DNA from: Bombus terrestris
Taxonomy: Eukaryota > Arthropoda > Insecta > Hymenoptera > Apidae
NCBI RefSeq assembly: GCF_910591885.1
Contig: NC_063275.1
Span: 11,892,501-11,956,500, forward strand
Reading direction: 5' to 3'
DNA length: 64,000 nt
Below the pieces are notes generated by a model. The model saw nothing but the letters and a program-made list of their open reading frames with translations, was not told where the DNA came from and did no database searches. This document shows positions 25,511-39,200 of this stretch, piece after piece (the stretch's first letter is position 1; every line of letters begins with the position of its first letter). The position numbers and the translations under genes are program-made.

Positions 25511-28500
25511 CTTTGAAAAACAGGAATTTGCATGAAAACTTCTGATCATCGATGGCATCTTCACAATTTTTCCAGGTTCCTTCTGCTTCGAGCAAAAAGC
25601 AGAAGCGACGCGAACTTCGTTACGGCGGGTTCTCTCGACACGAACTCGAGCGTAGCAATCGAAAACCGGGATTGTTCCGCTCAGTTTGCTGGTAAACGGA
25701 ATCATTATGTCATCTACGACTGGTTAGCGTGATAACGACACCATCAGCATGTTCCTTCGTTCACGTGTCGACCTCTCCCTTCTCACGTGTAAATGATTTT
25801 CATGACCGTACCGGTTAATAGGATTCGTCGATGTCGGTCAACGATTTCCGCCACGTGAAAATCGTGTCTTTCCACGCCATAAATCGTTCTGCGTTTCTCC
25901 TCGCTGATCCTCGAGGGAACACAGAATCGTTCTGTGAAACGTAGAAGCCGCGAACCGAACCGAATGATCGATATGTTTCTGTTAAAGATCGTCTAGTTGC
26001 TTTCGCGAAATTCATCGTGTAGAGAGCACACGGAACAAGAATCGAATAATTCTTCTGGATCTCCGATCTACGCTCTCGTTTGCTCGAATCGTTGCTCGTT
26101 ATCGCTTGATTAACGCTCATAACTACGAAGTTGTGTGAAAGCAATGAAAATAAATAAATAGTTCAAGGCAAGATTTTTATCCATATATCATGTAAAGAAT
26201 CGTTCAAAATCTGCGAAATGCACCCTTGTAAATCTATGAAATTACCATGAAAAGCACATGTTGCTCGTCTTGATCATTCTGCTAGTTCTAGCGTTAGAGC
26301 ATCATTAGGTTAAAGCGTTAAGTTTATAACAAATCCTCAGATCGTTTTCTACTCTCGAAGGAAAGAATACTACAGGAATGATGAAAATTTGCCGCAGACA
26401 AGAAATATATTGTTGCAATGAAACTATTCGTTAAGTATGTATCTATATTAAATATATATTAAGTATATATCTATATTTCTCTATTTTTCCAAGGAAGAGT
26501 TCTTTAATTAAAAGTGAACAGAGTAGAAGATAGGAAGAGTCGATGCTTCTAGTTTTTAATAAAACGCGTTCGTAGAAACGGCTGTGTTCTATGGACGCCG
26601 CAACATCACGTAGAATTAATTCTCCAGTTGGCTAGATTCATCTATGAGCCTGCCTACGAGCCTGTCTATCTCTTGATCGACTATGCGAACGATTATTTGC
26701 GAGCGAGTCAAAGATCAAAGCCAGAAGCGATTAACAGCTGGGATTCTTCGACCACGACCCATGCTCTCGTGAAATTCGAACGATTTACAAATCTCTGTTC
26801 TCTTCCTTCCCCTCTCTGTCTTTCTTCCTCTTTTCCTTTCTTCTATGTTACTCTTGTGTTATAAACTATGAACTATAAACCGATGGATCTAACTGGATTA
26901 CGAACTATGAAACGAAACGATAGGAGATCAAACTACGAGGTCGCCAACGAATTACAAAAATCGGAGAACGCGAGAACGACCTGCCTTTGTATCTGACGGG
27001 GATATTCCTCGAATAACAAGATCGTGTTTACGCGCGATCCGCGCGCGACGAACTCAAGGAGGAAGCGTCGTCGCGACCATGATAAAAAGGAGACTCGTAT
27101 TTTAAAATAGGAGTACACGAGTTTAGATACTTGTTGTATACGGCTGGTCGTTATCGACGCTCACAGAAACACGGAGTGGCAGCATGAATCGTGGCGGCAC
27201 CGATCGTTGATCCACGAATCCCACACTTCGCGAGCCAATAATACAAATTTAGAATTAGACGTACATAGATCTCAACGAATTTCTTGGTAATTTTATCGAT
27301 GGCATACTTGTAGGCGGTGTCGATAGCCGACTATTTCAGGCTTCGAACGTACGTTGTACAATTTCATCTAGTCTATCGCAATGCATATTTGAAGAAGGAA
27401 ATACGAATAAAAAGCGAGATTAGAACGAGTGGTAATCTTAAAGAGAGACGCGATCACACATTTTGACATACTTATTGATAGCATAAGGGCGTCGATGAAC
27501 GTTCTACGTTTCACAATACGACCCCGTGTATCGTAATATATTTTTCAAAATTTATAACAAATCAACTCATGGAACAGAGTAATTTGTTCGTTTCCCAGAT
27601 GAACATTAATCTTCTACTTGTGCAATGAAACCGAGACAGAAAACGAAGATTATCGGTTTCTTATACAGATTAATTCTATCCTTCTTTCCAACCAACCAAC
27701 AATAGCGATTCCAAACGTTTGATCTGTAGTGTATCTCCATTAAGAGAGCAAATAGCTCGCATCAAACGATTCATCGAATCGTGTCAACGGTTCTCTTTAT
27801 CCATTCTCTTCAACCAGAGAACAATACTATATTACGCGGTGGCTGGTATTTCCCTTTAAATCGAAATCCCTCGGATCTCGTCAGATGTTTAGTCAGACTG
27901 TTTGCAAGGAATCGTCATCGTTTAATCGCGTCCATTCTACACATCGTCTACGATGGTATGTCAAACTTGTTGTGTACGCCAACGTGCACCTGATTTCGAA
28001 GCATTTAGTACCACGTTGCATTCCTCTGTGCCTAGCCTCCGTGCGACAGATTGCCGCACGTCACCTTACATCATTGCCACCGTGTTCGTCGTAATAATGC
28101 CATTACACTACGATACCAGCCGTCCTCGGTTAGACGATCGATTATTCTAATTGCGTTAATAACCATGGACAACCGTTTATTGGCAGACATGGCCAATGCT
28201 AGCCGGAAACAGCCGTCTATTGCTGCGAATCCGTGTGATTTCGGATCCGATCCTCTTGTGATTAATCGTTTTCAGGGTATCGGAGGATACCATTCGGAGG
28301 TAACGTTCGATGAGAGGATACTGATCGATTGCTCGCATTCTTTCGTTTTTGATTTTTCTTTCTTTTTATCTCTTGTGGTTTTACGGTCAAGTTTAGTTAT
28401 TGAGTCTAACGACGCGAGCAACTTTTTTGTTGTTTTTAATTTAAGAGCAGAGAGAAGACGTATCATGGGAACAGGTTTACGGTGGATTTTATCGCGGGTT

Positions 28501-29242
28501 CGATTCTACGAGTAAAGTTTATCGGTAATCTTAGATTTAAGAGGAGAAAAAGAAACTGCCACGGATATAGGTCTATGGTTAATTTTATTTTGGGTTTAAT
28601 GTAGCGAGTAACTTTTTAGGAGCTTTTGTGCAATAAAAGAGAAAGAGGGAAGATAGTAAAGAAATAGAAATAGAAGAATAGTTTGTTAACTATCCAAGGA
28701 AATGATTGCAATTGAAGAAAATGTTTGAGAGAATAAGATGGGTGGTTTGAAATAGAATACGCTATCTTTGTAAGTAGAACGATAAACAGAGTTGCACAAT
28801 TTTTTTAGCTTTCGACTAATCAGATGATTAGTTATCCTGTATAAAAAAGAACTATTAAAGTAGAAGAACGATTGAAATAAACAACTTTTTTCTGATAGGA
28901 ACAAAATTTTAAGATAAGCGGTAAAATAATTACGTATAAAAATCACTTAAAAAATCTCTCTAGTATCATTGCATCGACATTAAAGTATTATAGTATCGTT
29001 ACTCTTAGTAGTATCAAGTACTAAATAATAGACGCACAGAAAATTCCACCTTTTGCGAATAAACTGAAGCATTTTCCCCCAAAATCGTGAGTCATCGAGA
29101 AAGATCTAATTTGTCGTTTTATCGCGGTAGGTCGGTTTCTCGTTGTGCGGTTGCATGCCTCGCTAATTGTTTATACTCGAATGGTCGTCCGATATAAATT
29201 GCATCGCGTCGAGACGTATTTTTAATGGTTCGTGGGCGCGCG

Positions 29243-29275
29243 TATAAATAGTATACCGTGCCGATAACCCGTTCT
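29243..29275 (+). promoter_or_regulatory. possible orphan TATA promoter
   Basis: TATAAATA at 29,243-29,250 is followed by a pyrimidine-rich stretch (29,270-29,310) and a CpG-containing segment to about 29,460. No good initiator sits at +30 and no ORF follows, so this would be a non-coding transcript start at best. Confidence 0.2.
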
Positions 29276-31528
29276 TTCTTTCTCTATCTCACTCTCTTCC
29301 TCTCGTTCCTCAACTTGCCACGATCGAACGTTTCTGCTCGCGTTCTGATCGCACTGTCGTGACCCTAGTATTTACTACTCTCTCGTTGCTACTATTGCGT
29401 TTACTACAGATCTTGTTGCTATTACCGGGTTACTTCTTAAGCCGCCAGCAAACCAATTTTTCTTCCAACCACGAACGTACTAATAAAATAATACAAGTTA
29501 CGACACTCTTACGTTTGGAGAAAGTAAGAAGCTGAGCATAATTTGAAAAGTAACGATAGATAATGTTACAGATTATAGTACATTGTAATTGCAATTTGAA
29601 AAAAATCGGTCGAGTTTCATTGTTTTCGTTGAAACTTACACGGGCTGCAATATCCTTAATTTCTCTTAAAAGAGCGCGGTAAATATAATTTAAAAAATGG
29701 AATATTTAGATCTTTGTTTCAGCAATAAACCTAATAATATCACAACACGACCTATAAAACACTCTTTTCTAGTTTTTTTTTGTTACGGAAGTAATATTTG
29801 ACGAAGAATATTTTTGTAAGTTTTGTTGTAAAGGCTATGTTACATATTCATATTGGTGCTGATTATGAAGAGTATTTAATCAATTAGCTGTTGAGATCTC
29901 TTTGAAAAATGTGTAGCTAAAATGTGTGGCAAAAGCCAAGCAATGACGAGTATGCACGGAGTATGCCTGGCTGTTATAATGTAAAATTAAGCTGTAACGA
30001 AATGACTGTTTTATTTTTTCATTTTATTATTCACAGGGCTCGTCATAACGCAAAATATTGCAATTTCTTCATAAAGAGTATACTCGTTAAAAACAGAGCT
30101 AACTGGTCAGAGAAGGCTATTTGCATTCTACATAGAGTGCAACTTTTTATTCTTTCATAGTTAAAGGAATGATATTTTATATGACAGGTAAGGAAATATC
30201 TTATAATATTTATACCGGCGAAGTAATTGGCAAGTAATGTCAGAGCAATGAACATTGAGTTACACAGAATGCTACTTAGGTTTAAAGATTTCATCGTCAC
30301 TTTCTAATTACAATATTCTTCCAATCCCAAGCCTCGTACCATTTCCGTAAAGAAATTTCCTTCGCCGTCTTCGTGTCCAAAATCGACCTCATAAATATCT
30401 CCACATATTTTGAACACACTATACACATCCTTTAACAATACTATCAAACCATCAAAGAAAATAATCTGTAGAATGAAATTTTTTGTACTACCAAGTAATG
30501 CACGAATCTTTCATGATCTACATTAATCGATCCAAGACCTCGTCGTTATTACACAACGAATCGTCGACCTAGTTCTTAACTGTTCTAAATGCATTTTTTA
30601 AAAACGTAGAATTAACCAACCCACATATGTCTCGTTGTTACAAAGATTACAAATTCTCGATAATAGAATGAAAATTCTACTTGGGAAACATGAGATAATC
30701 AGCAAGTATCCTTCATAGAGTCCTAACTTCACGCAATGCTATTAAACCTTTAAACTCAAACTTTAAACTCAGTTCTCTCGATTTACAAACTAGTGAAAGT
30801 GGAATAGTTAAAAACTAGAGCAACGAAATGTTACACGCGTAAGACTCCTTCTTCTAATTGGAATCAATTGGAATATATTATCGATTGCTCCAAGAGCAAA
30901 ACGCCGGCTACATAGCACGATATCTGAGAATCTCAGCGAAGGTTCTTAGTCGTCTCGTAAAGGAATATTCTATCGCCGTGAAAACAACTCGCTACTACGT
31001 CTAATGTCTTTCTATTTCTTTCCGCTAATACTGATATCAAATGGAATACGAAAGAGGCGGCGACGACAGAGCGAAACAGAGAATAAATTGCTAGCTGATT
31101 GAACGCGAAAGCCGAGGCAAGCGTTGAAAGAAATTTTCAAATTGCCACTGGTCTCACGCTGAATGAAAAGTAAATTGGATCAGCGTTCCTCCGAGGGCCG
31201 CGGCGGCCGTTACTTAATAGAAATGCAGCATGGAGGAGGTTAAGGAATACCAACTTTTCCACAAGTTCTTATCGAGCACATTTTTAATCGGGCCTCGTGT
31301 ACGGCATTCTATGCCGAGCTTGTCAGTTTGGGGTCAGAAAAATATTCCCAGCGTCTCGGTAAGGTTACCGAGCGTCGCGGGCGGATTTTTCTTTCTTCCC
31401 TTACGCTACTTTCAGTCCCCTGAGTCGCCGCCGCTTTCTCCGTCATTTCTTCCCGTGATTTGCATTTTCTATATGTACCAGTGTGTTTGCAAATTCTTAC
31501 CATTTTAATGGATTTTTGTTGACATGAT

Positions 31529-31719
31529 CTTAATTTTTTTTTTTTTTTTTTTTTTTTGGCAAATGACGTTTTTGATAAAATGGTATTAGAGTTATTTCTG
31601 GAAATATTGGGGAGTGAAATAGAAAACCTTTTTAGCGTTTTCTGTAGAAATAGAAATGATGTTAGAAATATTCCTTGAAAAACCGCAGAGTGAAATAATA
31701 CATTTTCTTGGTTTCCTCC

Positions 31720-31752
<33 letters not shown>

Positions 31753-31800
31753 TAGAAATAATAGAAATGGAAATAATATTAAAAATATGCTTTGAAAAAT
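31529..31800. repeat. poly-T tracts flanking a short duplicated AT-rich unit
   Basis: T runs of more than 20 bases occur at about 31,532-31,557 and 31,722-31,747. Between and after them, variants of TAGAAATA..ATGTTAGAAATATT and GAGTGAAATA repeat. On the minus strand this yields a Lys-run ORF that is an artefact. Confidence 0.6.
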
Positions 31801-32235
31801 TGTATGTAAAAAGCGATATTAAAATGTTTTTTGGATGGAATACAAAATGTCGGATGATTCAAATCAGTCAGCCAGATCGCAATTTCAATAGCCAAAACAA
31901 TAGGTAAAACCTCGCAAACCCAACTTTCATAGTTTTAATTGTAAATCAATGGAATTACACAAAGTTTTCTTACCCGAAAGTCGCTCAAGCAGAGAAGAAC
32001 CCTCCAGAATAAGTCTCGCAATTAATTAACTCACTACACATCGACGTTCTTCCGCGTCTCGCGTACGTGTCGATGTCCACGTTCGAAACAGAAACGATCA
32101 CTACCCGATCACTCAACAGTTCCACGAAAACACGGTATCTCGACGTTCGTACGATCACGACACGTATAACTCCAAATAATACTAGCTTATGGTAAGCTTG
32201 AAGCAATTGAATGATAACCAAGAGCAGAAGCAGAA

Positions 32236-32490
32236 TTTGATATTTTCAATGGTTTTTAATATCAAATTCAAGAAAAAGTGATATTAAATATTAAATATAA
32301 AATTTAATATTAAATACAACAGGGATTAATATTAAATATTAGATATTATAAATTTAATATTAAATAGAAGAAAAATTAATATTAAATACAAGGAACTGAT
32401 TACTACGATGATCCCAAATTAGACGAATTTGACGGAATACTCGAAGGATAAGTTTGATATTAGATTATTTAATATTAAATACAAGGAATA
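32236..32490. repeat. AT-rich repeat built on TTAATATTAAATA
   Basis: Variants of TTTAATATTAAATACAAGGA recur at least five times between 32,270 and 32,490, separated by short unique spacers. The word itself is nearly palindromic. It is simple-sequence DNA without coding content. Confidence 0.6.
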
Positions 32491-32770
32491 AATATGGTTA
32501 TCACGATTCTGAGTGGGCGAGCAACTAATTATAGGGAACGTAGGGAGTGGAAGGATAGGAAAAACACGTTGCAGGAATCGAAGAGATTCGAGAGAAAACG
32601 TCGAACGTCCACGCTGACGTCGAGCGTACTACTACGCGGTTCCACTCACGATATGCCAGTCGAAAGAGATTAGAACAGCTGGTTCCAGGTCCCTACCACG
32701 AGTTTCCCCTAACTGCATCATGTCATTCGCGATTCCATCGAAAATGGTGAATCATTGTGATCTTCTCATT

Positions 32771-32789
32771 CGATCGGTCGGACCGATCG
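32771..32789. other. perfect 19-bp inverted repeat
   Basis: CGATCGGTC at 32,771-32,779 and GACCGATCG at 32,781-32,789 are separated by one G. The GGTC/GACC halves with a 1-bp spacer resemble a nuclear-receptor IR-1 arrangement, but the half-sites are not the standard AGGTCA. Confidence 0.4.
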
Positions 32790-34860
32790 CCCTATCGATG
32801 GAGAGGATAATTTTCTCTGAGCTTAAAAGCAATTTACTCCTCTTCCCTGTTGGGAGATCCTATTTTCGTGAGAGACTGTGAATACAGATTTTTACTTTTC
32901 TTGTAAGACCAGGGGATTCCAAAGTTTATTTGTAAATTATTAAATTTACTAATTCGAAGATCGTACATCGTGATAGGAATATTGCTGATCGTTTCAGAAT
33001 TTTGTCAGATTTTTTTAAAAGCTGAAATAGTAGAAAAAAGGGTGGGGTTTGGTCTAGATTATTAATCTTAATTTTGAATCTGTATTTTCATGAGAAATTA
33101 ATAATTAATATGTAGATATATGATAATACGATGATACAAAGTATGTATTATTTTTCATGATTATCAAAGCTGTGTATTGTGGAGTATTAAAACACGATAA
33201 AATTGATTTCGACGTATTAATCGACGTATATGCATTTTAATTATTACGTTATTTATTACTTTATTAATTAAGTACGTTATTCGATGTGCACGAATACAGC
33301 AAGCTTGTTATTACTACAAAAAGGTGCAAAATTATATATTTCATACGAGAAGTATCAATTTTCTAACTTTTCGATGTTAATTAAGTATTTTTTATTTCCC
33401 TTGATTATCGATTTATCATTTCTCTTATACAATTACTTCTCAACGGAGAAAGTCGTAGAAAGTGATTCGGCTTGTTACAATTATTTCTGAATAAACGCGA
33501 TGAAAATTAATATCTAAATCGGTAAATCCGTAAGAGTATAAGTTTCGATTATAATTAATAATTTTTATCGATAATATGTAACACGATAAATCAATAATGT
33601 TTCGGTCATAAACCGAATGCTTGTCGTCGTAATGTCAGTGAAATTAAAAATCCTCCGTTAACGTAATCGTTTGTATATTAATTTCTTTAATAGTTACTCA
33701 GACTCGCAGTTATAAATACGCTGAACATATAAAAATTCGATAAACACACGTAGTAAGGAAATTGCAGACGGTTTCAGCGTACAGTAAAAGCCAATGAAAC
33801 GAAACTTTCGTGTCGACACGATGACGACAAATTTCTGCAATATCGTATCGAAATATTAATAAACAGAAAATAAAAAAGAAAAAAAACGAGAGTAACAGCG
33901 AAAAAATGCGCACACGAGCTGCTTTCTATCGTACTGATGACCTAGAGGTCGATCCAGTCGACCACCATTGATTTTATCTGAGGTCAAGAGACAGTATGAG
34001 TGTTCTACCGTAATACTTCTACGTAATCGAAGATCGTCGTTTTTTCAGATAAATAATACACGAGCCAACAACAATCACGTTCAATAGGCAAATAGAATCA
34101 AAACGAACGTGTCTCTTTAACTTGAAATTAAACGTTGTTCCTACATGAAGAATTTGCATAAATCGTATACGCCTTAAGTATCGTTTTATGTGGCTTCTGA
34201 TGAAATCGAGTAAGAATATACTCATTTATACTCTGTAGTTCTAATTGAAATAGCAATGTGTATCTGATAAAAATAAAAATATATTGTAAAAATGAGAATT
34301 TTGTATAGCGAAAACATTTCTATCGTATTTTTTTGATTTGAACTTTTTTTATCGATATGTATGAAATTGTATTTCGTAATACAGTCTTTCGATACAACAC
34401 GAAAAATACGTATTCTAATTCGTTTAATTTTTATTTTGTCTAACGACTGTCGGAAGACGTAGATAAAAGATGACAGAGGTTGAGAAATGTCTCTGTACCG
34501 GAGGAACACTTGTTCGAAACGAGTTCAAAAACTTATACAGACGATAAAGTCTAGACGAATGAAAAATCATATTATAGATGATGAAATTTGTATAAAAAAA
34601 TAAATATCTATCTGATATTTAAACTACAGGATGATAAACGTTAATCTATTAATCACGAAAATGGCCATTATCAGGTTTCCTTGCTCTGCCGCCGTACAAG
34701 AGGTCATCCTAGCTTAGAAAAACTAATCGAGGAAAACATAACTTTACGAGCTTCTTCTTATAAATAAACGTATCTATTTTCAGAAATAAAAATACATTAG
34801 AAGTGCGAACGATCGTGGCAAAATCTCGCGGAATAATCGAAGCTGCTTTCAAGTACTTGG

Positions 34861-34928
34861 CACGTGATCGGTGAGCAATGCACGTGCAGTCGGCACGTGA
34901 TCGCGAATGTAAAAGCTCGGTACACGTG
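34861..34928. promoter_or_regulatory. cluster of four CACGTG E-boxes
   Basis: Perfect palindromic E-boxes lie at 34,861-34,866, 34,881-34,886, 34,894-34,899 and 34,923-34,928. The first and third share the wider sequence GGCACGTGATCG. CACGTG is the site of bHLH factors such as CLOCK/CYCLE, Myc/Max and Mitf/USF. Four copies in 68 bp are unlikely by chance in AT-rich DNA. No gene start is visible nearby, so a distal enhancer is the simplest reading. Confidence 0.5.
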
Positions 34929-37733
34929 CGTCAAACACGCACACATCATTCCAAAAAACGATGAAATTTCGACTACACTCGGGCAAATTAGCGATGCGTG
35001 ATCGTGATTAATCAACGCACGCAGGACTGATGAATTTTTGGCCGCGTCATTAGTCCTCGTGATTCGGCAGAAATTACACGAACTTCCAGCTACTTCCTTT
35101 TTTTTGCTCCATTAGAGTCACTTTCAGGCTTGAGACATCACAGTTAAAAAATAAACGGAAGCTTTTGTACGTTGTTTCTGTTGTGATGTAGATCGATATT
35201 TTTGTTTACTAATTTGTAACTGTGTATGATCGAATCTCGAGATGAGTTAGTGAACGCAAATATGATTTCCCTCGTAACGTAAGATGCACATATACATATT
35301 TCCATTGTTCTTATGAAAATAATGGAAACAAATCTATTTCGGAGACAAAAATCCTGTTTGTTCCGGTTGAAGCGATTGTTTGAAGAAGATACGAATGGAT
35401 TTTACCGGAGGCTAAGACGAAACTCTTCGAACTCTTCGACGAAAAGCCATTGTTTCGATATGGCGAAAATAGGAGTTTTAACGTTTGTTACTGATCGTAA
35501 ATGTTTTCATTCTTGTTATTAATAATTACCGACGAAAAGTATTTCTACCATTCTATTCAACTTGCTGATAGATTTAATCGCCGAAATTATGTGTTATTAC
35601 ATAATTTACATATTGTGCTATTGCATATTAAATTATGTATATTATATAAAATTATGTGTGATTTTCTTTTAAATTGGTAATTCTGACTTACGTCACTTTT
35701 TAAGAAATAATAACTTCTATAAATAATTTTTATATAATATTATTGTTATTATTGTTATTATTATTTATATATAGAAAATCCGAAACAATTCAGAGAACAA
35801 ATATACGGACGAGGAAGAACGAAGATGGTGAATTAAGCGAAGCGCCTAATAAATTGATTAACCTACGAATCAAACTCCTTAGCCCGTTGCTTATTGATAT
35901 TAATGATCAGCCTTCAAACACGTGCGCATCGATTGTTCAAATTGTATCGAGATCTATTCGAACTTATCAGGTCATCTATTAGAACACTTGCACGGAAACT
36001 ACGTTTAATTAACTCCTCTTCTCTCGCACCTAAGCTATAATATCTTTATAATTCGCAACATTAATACCTAGAAAGTTGCTCGTAGAGACACTCGTTGATT
36101 AATCATCCTCTATTGCATTACCCTTATTCGTTTTAAAATTGGAAACTTTCCAGGGAAACGTTCGCAAACGCGACAAACGAAACGACTTCTTCCTCGTTGC
36201 ATTACGCCTGCCTCTTCCCTTTCTTCTCTCAGCTTTAGAGCTGACTTTTCACCCATAATTATGTTGAGTTATTCTTCTGGAATGGTAGGAAGTTTCTGAA
36301 CTTGACAATTACTTTCTCGAATGACGAAAAAATGTGTTACTAAAGGAACATTTATAAATAATTCACGACAACCTATATTTTACTTTATTAATAATCTTTC
36401 GAATTGGTTGAAAGGGTGAGGAAGAAAGTACTGTAGCGGCACTCGACGGTAAAATTCATAATGGTTTCCGTCCAGTGAACCCGCTACACAAAAACTGTGT
36501 TTATCGATAGATTAGTTTATCATAGATCCGACAACCTTAGGCGGTTACCGAAGGTCAATCAAAATCCGTCGTTTTTGTTGTGATCATATGCCTTCGATTC
36601 GACCACCCGAAAAGTGAAAATTCGTAAACAAGGTCGAGGGTTCAGCGACCGTTGGGATCTTTCGAGAACGCCTTCGAAATTAAAATCCGGACGCCTTTTG
36701 TCAACTCCGACGGTTATAAATATAGCGAATAGGGAAGCGAGGCAACCTTTTGTTATCGAGTGACACGAGCAGTAACAGTTAAGTTGGTACTTCCCTGCGC
36801 CGATATATTCGTAATCACGAATCAAGCCAGCAAGTGTGTTATACGACTAGTGTACACTTAGGATATACATTAGTAAATTATATTGTTAAACATACTCTAG
36901 TGTCTCTAAACCTTCTATCGCCTACATACACCTCAGTACATATTTAACCTACGTAATAACCGGCTGCTGTTATCCTCGAATTCTTTACCTTTACGAAATA
37001 AGACAGTAAATATACGTTTGATAAATAATTGTTGAGCGACAATATACACACATAGAAGTAAATTAAGTAAATTAATACAAAATGACAGAACAACATAAAT
37101 TAGTACAAAATATTGTAATAAATATTACAAATTTGAAACTTATAGTAAATTTCTGAAAAATCCGTAATTATTATAAATTTAAATAACACGTCAACTCTTT
37201 CCGCTTCTAACAAAGCAGCATTTTTATATGACGCCTGATTAACGATGGCCAACTTAATGTTTGACTACTGGATATTATCATTATTATTATTATTCACAGG
37301 TTTACAGCTCTTTAGTATACAACTCCGTTACAAATTGTAACGTTAAATAATACAAACTTATGGCTGACAATATTCTATTAATATTATACCTGAAGAAGGA
37401 TTGTGAACAGGAATAATCCTTTACTATTACGCGGTTAAATTGGCTACAGATCGTACATTGATGCAACGGACTACTTGATTTCGTCCGAATAACGCTGACG
37501 TATATAACTGGAGAGGAGACAGCATATCAGGGAACACAATGGTGTCATTTAGATGTACAATATCTCATGAAGCGGAAGTCGTTTACTATAGAAAAATCCT
37601 ACCGGTTTAACTAACTCATCTTAAAAAATGACAAATAATCGACGAACCATGCGAGTTTCGACAGAAAATCAAATTTCCCCAAGACAATTTTGTATTCGCT
37701 GCTCGATGGGAAATCCGTTTTAAAGCGAATCCC

Positions 37734-37830
37734 GGATTATGAAAACCACCGCGGAATACAGCCGCGTTCCCGTAGTCTCCGGTCAATAAATATAATCCAG
37801 AAATCGCATTATCAGCCGGTACGCTAATCG
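37734..37830. promoter_or_regulatory. possible K50-homeodomain site cluster
   Basis: GGATTA at 37,734-37,739, TAATCC at 37,793-37,798, TAATCGGGATAATTAG around 37,815-37,830 and a related GAGATTAG near 37,968 occur within about 240 bp. GGATTA/TAATCC is the site type bound by Otd- and Bicoid-class homeodomains. The evidence is the motif count only. Confidence 0.25.
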
Positions 37831-38639
37831 GGATAATTAGTTCAATATCAACCCGAGCCAAATTCACCCCACGCGGGCTAACGCCTCTCGCTTCTCCTCG
37901 TACGGAATTCATATTATCGGTTCGATCCTGTCGCGCCGTTTCCTTGTTACCAGTGACGGTTTTTACGAGATTAGCCACCTACGAGCTTCGAATAAAATTC
38001 CTGCACTCTGCTTTTCTTTGGTTTCGCCCTCATCTTTCCCTTCTGTTGTGTTTTTGCTTCGCATACACGGTGGTCACCTCATCGTTTGTATGACACTTTT
38101 ATTCGGCGTTTTGCCTTAACTCTTTCGGCTACAATTTTTGTGCCACTTCTATCTCGCTATTCTGCTACGGCCAACAACTCCGTATAGCATAAATATCGTA
38201 GACTCGAAGTATTGTTAGATGTAAATATTTTTAAACCAGATTTTCTGTCCCATTATTTCACGACTCTGTTGCCTGTGAACAATTGTTCCGTGTACATTTT
38301 ATACATATGAACGCTTCTAGGTTGTTAGAAATAATCTATATTTATGGATGCTACGAAATTAATTCGCCATTTTTTAAAGTCCCGTAATAGTAAATAGCTG
38401 TTAAATAATTCTTGGATTCTTACTCTGAGAAGTGATCAGAACATTCTCAACGATCATTCTAACGTAACGTGCATGAAATAAAGTATCTTAGCAAATATAA
38501 TAAACAAGAACGAAAGGAACGATAGCGCGTGTATTCTTCGACGGTGATCGTAAACGCGAAAATAGGAAACAGAACGAGAAAGCTGTTCGCTCGAATGCGT
38601 TTCTCTATTACTGGCAGCTTTTATGGGATGTTTTGAATA

Positions 38640-39200
38640 AAGCTTCTCTTTTTGTTAGTCGAGCAGCGTGTTTCTCTATTCTCGTTTTGTTTACCTCCTG
38701 TTTCTGCTATTTCTTTCCTTCCTCTTTTCACACGTTTCTCTCGTTTTCCGCTCTGTACCGCGTCATTTTCCTTTTTTTCATCCCCTCTGCCTTTCCTCAT
38801 CCTTCTTTCCTCACCTTTCATCAATCTCGCTTCCCGAATTCTCTTTCATCGGCTTTTTCTTATTTTCCTTTTATTATCGCGTTACCTTTTTCATATTCCG
38901 CCTCCTTTTTCGTTCTCTTTCGTTCCCTTAATCCCCTGTTTTATCCTTTCTCATTCGTACAAACGTTTTACTTCTCCGTGCCTCGTCTTCTATTTGGTTC
39001 TCGTTCTCTATCAGTGTCTCTTATCCCGTCATCCCTCTAAAACGAACGTTTACGACCCAGTTCTCGCCGTTTATCCCTCGTTTATCTTTTTTCTTCCCCC
39101 TCCTCCCTACATCATTTCCTCGCTTTCCAATCCGCTTCATTCATTCTTTTATACTCTTTTTTAATCGATCGTATTTTCTTCCTTCCGCTTGCTGTTTTAT
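38640..39200. repeat. long pyrimidine-rich tract
   Basis: For about 550 bp the + strand is dominated by C and T (TTTCC, TTCTCG, CCTTTCC words), with few purines. This gives overlapping Phe/Ser/Leu-rich ORFs in all three + frames, none of which is a gene. No exact repeat unit is seen. Confidence 0.6.

Noticed and set aside
26628..26864. 78-codon ORF with a YEPAYEPVY repeat
   Set aside because: The repeat is a short DNA duplication, and the rest turns into a pyrimidine run without coding character.
31309..31752. 147-codon minus-strand ORF with Lys runs
   Set aside because: The Lys runs are poly-T tracts read in reverse. The remainder has no recognisable features.
36715..36722. TATAAATA on the + strand
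   Set aside because: No initiator at the proper distance and no ORF or exon downstream.
38621..39164. Several overlapping ORFs up to 170 codons
   Set aside because: They are products of the pyrimidine-rich tract (Phe/Ser/Leu-rich in every frame) and have no independent support.
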